Source: Epithemia pelagica
Taxonomy: Eukaryota > Bacillariophyta > Bacillariophyceae > Surirellales > Surirellaceae
Assembly (NCBI GenBank): GCA_946965045.2
Contig: OX337236.1
Location: 1,240,001-1,304,000, forward strand
Direction of reading: 5' to 3'
DNA length: 64,000 bases
Each line of letters starts with the position of its first letter. Positions within the stretch are counted from its first letter, which is position 1. The notes beneath the pieces were generated by a model. That model was not told where the DNA came from and did no database searches. It was given only the letters and a program-made list of their open reading frames with translations. The translations under genes were made by a program, and so were the position numbers. Shown one piece after another: positions 1 to 7,600 of this stretch.

Positions 1-61
1 GAGAGCATTCCTTCAGTTTTGACCTTTGCCTCTATTGAGAGAAGAAACAAACGCTTCCAAG

Positions 62-496
62 ATGGATATGATGTTTTACATGAACAAGAACAAGGAGAAG
101 GCCGCGACCAAGGAGAAGGAGCGCAAGGAGAAGGCCGAACTCAAAAACGTGCTCATCACGGAAACTGCTGAGACAGCGATCCGATCGAAGCAATTCGGTC
201 AAGAAAAGGCCTGGAAGCAAAAGGGACGCGAAACCAAAGCTAATTTGAAAGACGTTAACATGGCAACGGCCGCGTTTGAGTCTGAAATCCGTAAGGAACA
301 ACATCAGCGGGAGAAGCAATGGAAACAAACTGGCCGCGAAACCAAGGAGTCCAACCGAGATGTTCTCATCACCGATACGTGCGAGTCGGATATTCGTAAG
401 GAGCAACATCAACGTGAAGTGGACTCCAAGAAGACAGCCCGGGACACGAAAGATTCCAACAAGGATGTCAATATGGCCGCTGCCGTTTTCGGTTAG
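62..496 (+). CDS. Repeat protein of 35-36-residue units, copy 1 (unknown function)
   Basis: Predicted 144-residue, very hydrophilic protein, starting at the ATG at 62. The paralogue at 1061 has the same start (MDMMFYMNKNKEKAATKEK), which settles the choice. After a Lys/Glu-rich head of about 27 residues come three units of 35-36 residues and a short final stub ending in VFG. Each unit opens with K(N/D)V(L/N)(I/M) and ends with (G/A)R(D/E)TK. The composition (Lys, Glu, Gln, Arg, Asp, Thr) suggests helical or coiled-coil structure, or a disordered chaperone-like protein; no signal peptide or membrane segment is seen. I recognise no named family. The alternating LITDT and NMATA forms of the unit suggest duplication of whole units. 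Tandem partner of the gene at 1061-1603. Likely a real gene; function unknown. Confidence 0.8.
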   Translation: MDMMFYMNKNKEKAATKEKERKEKAELKNVLITETAETAIRSKQFGQEKAWKQKGRETKANLKDVNMATAAFESEIRKEQHQREKQWKQTGRETKESNRDVLITDTCESDIRKEQHQREVDSKKTARDTKDSNKDVNMAAAVFG

Positions 497-1060
497 GTAC
501 GTTCGACTTCGCTCTACCGATGTCGAAAACGCAGGAATGACGGAGATGGGTCTCCAAACGTGTGTCTATGTTTGATTTCGGGCATGTTAGGACTTAATTT
601 TATTTTAGAATGCCTTCGCTAGAGACATGTTCTCTTTGTACGGTCACCCTCAACCACTTAGAATCAGTTGCGACCTTTCAAATATGGCATTCATTTCGTG
701 TGTTGCGTCCTTCATATTTCTACAAAGGAGGAAATCTATGAGTAAGGCATCCAACATCCAATATCTGAATTGGAGCCAGACCGACCGAGCAAAGACAAAC
801 GTCGAACTTTTAAATTTTAAAAACTCCTTCGAAACGACCAAGACCAAAGTATCCAACAAACACATCTTCTTGGGTATGGACGCGCTGTGACCAAAATGAC
901 TCCCAATCAAACTATGAAATGTCTTTTTTCATCTTTTGGTAAAAACAAACACCTATCCACAGTTCTCACATCCAACGTTTGACAAGCCGCGTCGCTCCTC
1001 CTTCTCCCAACCGTTGCCTTCCCTTACTCGTCTTTCGAGAACAAAAATCACACTTTCAAG
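497..1060. other. Intergenic spacer between tandem repeat-protein genes
   Basis: No credible gene. It must hold the 3' end of copy 1 and the promoter of copy 2. The leader before copy 2 ends in TTTCAAG just before the ATG, resembling TTCCAAG before copy 1, so part of the 5' leader appears to be shared by the duplicates. Confidence 0.5.
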
Positions 1061-1603
1061 ATGGATATGATGTTTTATATGAACAAGAATAAGGAGAAGG
1101 CGGCGACCAAGGAGAAGGAACGAAAGGAGAAGGCGGATTTGAAAAATGTTCTCATTACGGACACGGCGGAATCAACGGTACGCAAGCAACAGTTTGGTCA
1201 AGAAAAGGCGTGGAAACAAACTGGTCGCGACACAAAGGCCAATTTGAAGGATGTTCTCATTACGGACACTGCCGAGTCATCGGTGCGCAAGGAACAGTTT
1301 GAGCGCGAACAACGTCACAAGCAAGACGCTCGCGATACCAAGACCAACCTCAAGGATGTGAATATGGCCACTGCTGTCTTTGAAACCGAGATTCGTAAGG
1401 AACAGCATGAACGCGATCAACAGGCCAAGCAGACAGCCCGAGATACCAAGACCAACCTCAAGGACGTCAACATGGCCACTGCCGTCTTTGAAACCGAAAT
1501 CCGCAAGGAGCAACACGAGCGCGAACAACAGGCCAAGCAGACAGCCCGAGATACCAAGGACTCTAATAAAGATGTCAACATGGCACGAGCTGTCTTTGGA
1601 TAA
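1061..1603 (+). CDS. Repeat protein of 35-36-residue units, copy 2 (unknown function)
   Basis: Predicted 180-residue paralogue of the gene at 62-496, with an almost identical 27-residue head and four full repeat units plus the terminal stub KDVNMARAVFG. The third and fourth units (KDVNMATAVFETEIRKEQHE start) are nearly identical to each other at protein and DNA level, so the extra unit was probably gained by recent slippage or unequal crossing-over. It is very rich in Lys, Arg, Glu and Gln, with no Cys, signal peptide or membrane segment. Function unknown. A helical or intrinsically disordered cytosolic protein is inferred from composition only. Confidence 0.82.
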   Translation: MDMMFYMNKNKEKAATKEKERKEKADLKNVLITDTAESTVRKQQFGQEKAWKQTGRDTKANLKDVLITDTAESSVRKEQFEREQRHKQDARDTKTNLKDVNMATAVFETEIRKEQHERDQQAKQTARDTKTNLKDVNMATAVFETEIRKEQHEREQQAKQTARDTKDSNKDVNMARAVFG

Positions 1604-2263
1604 TTAGAATAGATGGCATGAAGGGTGCCACTTTGAAGGAGAAGGTTTGGATAAGCGATGGTAGGACCAGGCTTAACCACTTACTCTAACTTTATGGACG
1701 ACCTTAAACCGTCATCCATGAAGCAGGTGAACGTCGACTGCAATGTCGTCTAATGTCTAGAACCATATATTTACTGTTGAAGTGATGAGTCTAGAACTGG
1801 CACGGTTATGTAGGGTATGCATAGCCATGGAGTAAACATCACAGGGTTTGCATTTGAAATACCGTGCATAGCTGGATTTTGGGAAGCTGCATTTGTCGTA
1901 GCTTCATTTTGTCTAGCTTCATTCCTCGTTTCTTCCTAAAAGTTGCTACATGCGTCAACAATCGACCTTTTGATATAGTTTCAATTATCTATGTGGTGTT
2001 CATGTCGAAAGACAAACGTCTATGAAACGTATGCTGGAAAGTTGAGGGTTGTCTCCTCTCCTACGAAATATCTGTGTACAAGAAAGTTTATCATAGTTTA
2101 TGTAGTTCTATCACGAGTTCGTCTCCTTTACAATCAGACTTAGGGTGGCCCTGAACAATGTTCACGCCCCTTGACTCACACATATACGATATAGGGCAAG
2201 AGACTGGATTTTTCTTGCTCTTGTCCGTCCCCTTGGACAAAACAAGAATCAGAACCCTCGGAT
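1604..2263. other. Intergenic, no gene seen
   Basis: About 660 bases between the 3' end of a plus-strand gene and the 3' end of a minus-strand gene (convergent). Only short chance ORFs; no repeat or RNA gene recognised. Confidence 0.5.
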
Positions 2264-3235
2264 CTATGCCGACTTGGATGCGACAATGCGTGGTTTAGTC
2301 GAAGACGACGACGACGACGACGAAGAGACCTTTGTGGTTCGATGAGTCTGAAATTGGCTGGCATGCAGTGTTTTCTCGGTGGACGAGAACAAGACATCCT
2401 CAAATTGACTTGAAATGGATGCTCGACGGGAAAAGATCAAACGCCGTGAAAGTCCTCCTCCTCCATGTCCCTTGATACCCATGAGGGTGGCTCGACGACT
2501 TTGCTGAATAGCATCCACTTCTTCGACAGCCTTCATAATCTCGGGCAACGTGTATCCTAGATGCAACAGCCTATTAGTAACACGACAAAAAATGACAAGT
2601 CCGTGAGAGAGTGTTATGAGCAGAAGCACCTCAACAAAGAGTCGTTGCATCCTCAATGCATCGAATTTCAGAAGGCCCTGTTTTAAAAAGGAAACGTACC
2701 GAGAGAGTCGTGTCCCGGCATCGAGTCGTTTCACGGGGGCTGACCTTCTCCTTGAAGACTGAGGCTCATGACCTTCCACATCGTGCAGGTGCTGCTCTAT
2801 CATTGCATGGTTGCTCATTCGGCGATTGGCAGGTCGGCGGCGACCCATTTGATTCTGCTGAATGTTGTGTAAATGCTTTCGAATATATTCTTGATAATCC
2901 AGACGGATTACGGTTCGTTTTTCGTGATTCCATGCCAAGGTCAGCGGCGCTCCGCCATCGGAGACTCCTGGATGATCACCGAGCATTGTGGGAAACTCAT
3001 ATATCGTCAAATTGCCCCAACCAACACTGCGCAAATGGCGATGAGATGTTTTCTTTTTGGAACGGATGATGCGCTCACTGCTGTTGCTATGGTCGTGCTC
3101 GCAATGGGACGTGGCATCCTCTGTCGCCACGGAAGTTGAATCGTTGTGGCTGCTGTGTACCCTTCGAAGTATACTGCGAAATCGCAATGGTTGTTGTTGC
3201 TTTTGGGAAAGCTTTCCGTGTGGTTGCGGAGCCAT
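2264..3235 (-). CDS. Diatom-family protein with LGDHPGVSDG motif, one intron
   Basis: Recalls a large diatom family of unknown function typified by a conserved segment YEFPTMLGDHPGVSDG.P followed by L.W and, further on, GYTLPEI and QQSRRATL. An in-frame 129-nt intron is predicted at 2571-2699 on the minus strand: donor CG|GTACGT, acceptor AATAG|G. Removing it joins TRLSR to LLHLGYTLPEI, and the hydrophobic block it encodes has no counterpart in the family as I remember it. The intron is a multiple of three without stops, so the unspliced reading frame also stays open. I start at the ATG at 3235 (context CAACCATGG); the frame is open further upstream with other ATGs, so the N-terminus is uncertain. 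The C-terminus carries a long Ser run encoded by a TCG/GAC microsatellite. The head is His-, Ser- and basic-rich. A nuclear or regulatory role is possible but unproven. Confidence 0.7.
   Translation of the reverse strand: MAPQPHGKLSQKQQQPLRFRSILRRVHSSHNDSTSVATEDATSHCEHDHSNSSERIIRSKKKTSHRHLRSVGWGNLTIYEFPTMLGDHPGVSDGGAPLTLAWNHEKRTVIRLDYQEYIRKHLHNIQQNQMGRRRPANRRMSNHAMIEQHLHDVEGHEPQSSRRRSAPVKRLDAGTRLSRYVSFLKQGLLKFDALRMQRLFVEVLLLITLSHGLVIFCRVTNRLLHLGYTLPEIMKAVEEVDAIQQSRRATLMGIKGHGGGGLSRRLIFSRRASISSQFEDVLFSSTEKTLHASQFQTHRTTKVSSSSSSSSSTKPRIVASKSA
2571..2699 (-). other. Predicted intron (in-frame, 129 nt)
   Basis: The donor GTACGT follows CTCG and the acceptor is AATAG. The length is a multiple of three with no stop in the coding frame, so retention would insert 43 mostly hydrophobic residues. 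Basis: splice consensus plus recovery of the family motif after splicing. Confidence 0.6.
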
Positions 3236-3718
3236 GGTTGTTTGTGGTTTGCTGTTCAGTTGGTAGTTGGTATTATGGGAGATGCGTGTTAGCTCTATCG
3301 TCAAAGCCATGTGCTGCAGCAGATGAGAACAGCAAAAGACTTGGTGGTGGTGTTGTTGGCTCTTCTGCCACATCGGTCTTGACAAGAGGGGCGGCCTTGC
3401 AAGTTCCCCATTGCAAAAGCTTCGAAGAACAAAAAGCACATGAGCCCAGGGACAATAAGTAAAACAAGGGGATACATTCGTGTTTGCCTCTTGTCCGAGG
3501 AGAAAGTCTGCTGGGGATGCTTATAATGCAGGGAGAAGAGAGAAGACGATAACAAGGCCGACGAGAAAGATGGAAGGGAAAAACATTAGAATTGATGCCG
3601 AGAATGAAAATGGCAGGGAGAAAATACTGTACTAGATGATCTACAAGAATTATTGGACAGACTTTGAGATTCCCCGAAGTGTTGGCAATCACGAATCCAA
3701 CTTTCCTCTTGCACTTGG
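3236..3718. other. Upstream region of the minus-strand gene, left flank of retrotransposon
   Basis: No independent gene is supported. It is the 5' leader and promoter side of the gene at 2264-3235 and stops at the copia insertion. The pre-insertion sequence would have joined ...GCACTTGG to GCCGATGCCC, now at 9807 onward. Confidence 0.45.
3714..3718. repeat. Target site duplication, left copy (CTTGG)
   Basis: The five bases CTTGG directly before the 5' LTR recur directly after the 3' LTR at 9802-9806, as expected for a copia integrase staggered cut. Confidence 0.93.
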
Positions 3719-3857
3719 TGTTGAAGGATGTCCCGTCATCGGTCGCGGAGGCGGATGCAACTGCGACCAAGGATACGTCGCCTGGAGCACCAGATGGAGT
3801 CGAATGGATGGAAGCTGAACGACGTGGCAAGCAATCGAAGAAAAAGAGCCAGAGAGC

Positions 3858-3864
3858 TCATTCT
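3858..3864 (+). promoter_or_regulatory. Initiator-like site in the 5' LTR, proposed transcription start
   Basis: TCATTCT matches the general YYANWYY initiator pattern, with the A at 3860. It sits directly before the 14-nt segment that pairs with the primer site, so an mRNA starting here would begin with the self-primer. The pattern is common by chance; the support is its position. Confidence 0.4.
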
Positions 3865-3874
3865 AAGGAGAATA
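3861..3874 (+). other. Putative self-primer (TTCTAAGGAGAATA) in LTR
   Basis: Perfect 14-nt reverse complement of the 14 nt just after the LTR (3930-3943). Its 3' end pairs with the first base outside the LTR, which is where minus-strand synthesis must start. The same sequence lies at 9733-9746 in the 3' LTR. Confidence 0.7.
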
Positions 3875-3929
3875 CGTAACTTGTAATCGATTGTTGCCTT
3901 TACAGCACAGTTGTTAATAGGTTTCAACA

Positions 3930-3943
3930 TATTCTCCTTAGAA
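3930..3943 (+). promoter_or_regulatory. Primer-binding site, complementary to the LTR
   Basis: TATTCTCCTTAGAA directly follows the 5' LTR, the position of a retroelement primer-binding site, but lacks the TGG start that pairs with a tRNA CCA end. It pairs perfectly with 3861-3874, leaving a 55-nt loop. The match ends exactly at the LTR border and does not extend at either side. Confidence 0.7.
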
Positions 3944-3980
3944 AATAATCTCACATTGTGCCGTGAAGTACTGCCGGTCA

Positions 3981-4643
3981 ATGTCTGAGGAACCAAGTCG
4001 CCTCACCACTTTATTGAACCAGTTGACTTTGTTATCGATCGAGCAGCAAGATCGCATCAACGAGACCTACCGCAGGCACGAACATAACGTGCAACAGCGG
4101 GAAGAGGCGTTTCGTGAGGCCCGACGCGAGCTGGAGGACAAGCACAAAAACGATATCGCGCACGACCGGCGCCTCCTCCGAGACGCTAAGGATCGCATTT
4201 ACGCGGAAATCCAAGAGAGGCGGAGGAATTTATTGATTCAAATCCGTTCAACTTCAACTGTGACTGAAGAGCAGGAATTGGTGCCAAAGGTACCTAGGAC
4301 CGTACAACAACGCACCTCGGAGGCAGAATTGGATTCATCTCGGGACGAATCGGCTGAGCTAGCGGACGACATCAGGGAACTAGAGGACGGACGCATCGAA
4401 ATCATCGTTGAGATTCCAGATCTCCCCGCAGACGCAACCACCAAACCAAAGAAGCTGGCTATCGGTAGTGACGTGTGGGTATTAAATCCTTTGAAGCTCG
4501 CTCGAGTTCAAAAACGAACACACCTCAAGGCCAAAGTGATTGGAACCACCCCATCCGGACAATACAAGCTCCAGGTGTGGAACCCAATCCTCAAGGTAAA
4601 CGAAGAACATCGACGAATCCGGAAGAATCTGGCCCTCAGATAA
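3981..4643 (+). CDS. Copia element ORF1: coiled coil plus SH3-like tail
   Basis: 220 residues from the first ATG after the LTR, MSEEPSRL. Residues about 15-90 are Arg/Glu/Gln-rich and strongly predicted-looking coiled coil. The middle is acidic (SAELADDIRELEDG). The C-terminal 60 residues (IGSDVWVLNP...GTTPSGQYKLQVWNP...RRIRKNL) resemble a small beta-barrel of the SH3/KOW/chromo type seen in diatom retroelements and integrase tails; this fold is inferred. It stops two bases before the ORF2 start and overlaps the open frame of ORF2 by about 170 nt. A role in particle assembly or chromatin targeting is possible. It is not a canonical gag, since gag-like sequence lies in ORF2. Confidence 0.75.
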   Translation: MSEEPSRLTTLLNQLTLLSIEQQDRINETYRRHEHNVQQREEAFREARRELEDKHKNDIAHDRRLLRDAKDRIYAEIQERRRNLLIQIRSTSTVTEEQELVPKVPRTVQQRTSEAELDSSRDESAELADDIRELEDGRIEIIVEIPDLPADATTKPKKLAIGSDVWVLNPLKLARVQKRTHLKAKVIGTTPSGQYKLQVWNPILKVNEEHRRIRKNLALR

Positions 4644-4645
4644 TC

Positions 4646-7600
4646 ATGTCACGCCAAGAACAACCACAACCAGATGGCGCCCCATCCTCAACAGCGAGTG
4701 GCACGGGGAGATATGGACGCAATGGTGGCCGCGGACGCGGTCGAGGTAGAGGAGGACGTGGCTCAGGTGGCCAACAAGGAAATACAAAGTTCCAAGGGCA
4801 GGAACCGACCCTTAAAGACTGTATCTTCGATTATTCAGAAGACCCACAGTCCAAGCGGTATCTTCGGAACGTCGAACACTTGATTGGTTATGTTGGGACA
4901 ACGTTCAAGCGGTACAATCTCCAATTCCAGCAAGCCCTGGAGAATCTTGAGTTACCACCACCTGATGAAGTTGTGCCTCCCAAGGATACGACCAACACCA
5001 TCAAGGTCGAAGAATGGAAGATGAAATACAAGATGAGAGAAGAACAATTGATAGAATATCAAAACTTTCGTGCCTCCCTCTATAGCCTCATCCTGGGTCA
5101 GTGCACCCAGTTGATGAAGGATAAATTGCAGGCCAAAGCAGAGTTCGACGCAGTAAAGAAATCAAGAGATGGAATCGAATTGCTCAAGTTAATCAAACGG
5201 ACCACATTCACCTACGATTCAGGGCGGATTTATGCTCTGGTGGGCCGTGACAAACTCAAGGAAGAATTCTACGGGTTGAAACGAAGACAGAATCAAAGCA
5301 TTCAAAGCTACTACGAGCTTTTTCGTGCGAAAGCCAAGGTAATAGAGGAGCTTGGCATTCTCCTCTATGATGATGACCTTGCACAACAAATTGCAACAGA
5401 CAACAGACACACAACGGGGCCCACCGAAGAAGACAAGGAAGAAGCACAACAGCGTTGCATCGCCATTCGATTCATTCGCTCATGTGGGGCAAGGGAGTAT
5501 GAAACCCATTTACAAAATACGTTTTTGGACGGACCGAACCATTATCCGAAGACCCTCGCCAATGCCCGAGCCATTATTGACAACCGACTGTCAGGCCATC
5601 GCAGTGGGCACGGGCAGCAACCGGTACAAGAAAGTAATGCCACCGGACTGGCTTACCATGCCAGAGAAAGCACCAACAATGGCGACGACGATACATCAAG
5701 TCTGACAGGAGCCACATTGAACACAACAGGACATCAGAGTGGAGCAGCCAACAATGATGGAGCACAGCGCAATCCTCCGAACACAAACGGTACAGTGACG
5801 GTTAACAGACAGCAAACAGAGCTGTCAGCAAATTCTCACCACTTCTCTTTCGCGTCCTCCTGTTTTCAGCCTTGTAACCTATCCAAAGAATGGCTCCTCC
5901 TTGATAACCAATCTACTGTGGATATCATTCACAGTGGACACCTTCTACAAAACATACACACAGCCACTACTCCCATCACCATCACAAGTCATGCCGGGGA
6001 GAGACAACTTACACAACAAGGATTGTTTCCTGGCTATGGGATAGTATGGTATGATCCCGAAGGATCAGCCAACATTCTATCTTTGACCAACGCTCAACAC
6101 CGATTTCGAATTCACTACGACAGCCACGACGGCAACACCTTTCAACTCTTGGACCCTGCTACGGGCAGACTCAAGCACAAGTTTACTCAGAGCCCACAAG
6201 GTCTTTACTACATGCATCTCGACTCCCTACAAGGTAGTAGTTTCGTAACTACGGTTAACGATAACGAAACTCATTACACTGCCAACGAGATCAGTAGGGC
6301 CAAGGGCGTACGTGCATTACAAGCTAAGATAGGGCGCCCTTCCACAAGGGATCTCATCTATATCCTCAACCACAAGCTCATCCCCAACGCTCCTTTCACC
6401 AGCGACGATGCGAGAAGGGCAGAGCTCATCTATGGCCCTGATCTGGGATCGTTAAAAGGAAAAACGACCAGAAGGCGTCCACCAGTTGTGGACACCACAG
6501 AAACAGTACCACCACGCCTCGCGGAAAAACATAAAGACGTCACGATTGCTTTGGATGTGATGCATATCAACAACATCTCCTTTTTGGTTACAACCTCACG
6601 CGTGTTTCGGTTTTCCACCATGGATGCCATCAAGGATAAAGAAGAGGACACGCTGATTCGATCGATCAGAAAGACATTGTCCGTGTTTCGTCGTGGCGGT
6701 CTGCGACCCAGGTTTATTATGGCCGATGGAGCGTTTGCAAGTGACGGAATGGAAATGAGTATGGGAAACTTAGGAGTGAAATTAAACACCACGGCCCGCG
6801 ATGAACATGTGGGTCTGATCGAACGGCACATACGAACTGTGAAGGAACGAATCAGGAGTGTTTATGCAACTTTGCCGTTCCCGACTCTGCCAAAGATTAT
6901 GCTGATCGAACTGGCTAAATTTGCCACCTTCTGGCTCAATAGCCTCCCAACACAGAATCATGAGTTGTCAACTACTATGAGCGCCAGAGAACTTGTCACA
7001 GGCGAAACGCTTGATTTTAATCGGCACTGCCGGTTTGAGTTCGGAGAGTACGTACAATGCCATGAGGAGCATGATAATACCATGGCTCCCCGCACGGTGG
7101 GGGCACTTGCATTACGCCCAACAGGCAATAGGCAAGGAAGTTATTACTTCCTGAGCCCCGAGAGTGGTCGTGTCATTACTCGGAACCATGCCACCAAATT
7201 ACCAATGCCGAAAGAAGTGATCCAGCGGGTAGCACAATTGGCAGCTTCCCAAGAGATGCAGCCTGGTCTTGCTTTCGGAAACCGAGATAACCGAATTCTC
7301 ATGTTAGATGATGATAATCCCCTCCTGGAGGACGATGACAGTGTGTATACGCACGTGGAGGAGGAAGACGACGATCTCCGCTATGATGACGATGTGGTTG
7401 ATCATGAACTGGAAGACGAGCCAGATCCAAACGGTCCACCGATGGAATGGGACCAAAATGGTGTTGAAAACCAGGAAAACCAAGGAGTGAATGATCCAGC
7501 TGGTGGTTTCGACAACGGTGACGGTGAGATGGAACCTGTGGAACAGGGAATCATGGAGGAGCCAATGGAGGGAGAGGCAGGGAATGTGGAGGAATTGATG

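Larger units (their letters stand above)
3719..3929 (+). repeat. 5' LTR, 211 bp
   Basis: Starts TGTTGAAGG and ends GGTTTCAACA, with terminal inverted repeats TGTTGAA/TTCAACA. It matches 9591-9801 over its full length by eye. It contains an initiator-like TCATTCT (3858-3864) and the presumptive self-primer at 3861-3874. No TATA box was noticed. Confidence 0.95.

Noticed and set aside
3273-3830. 185-codon minus-strand ORF crossing the 5' LTR border
   Set aside because: It straddles the insertion boundary and reads LTR antisense; not a natural gene.
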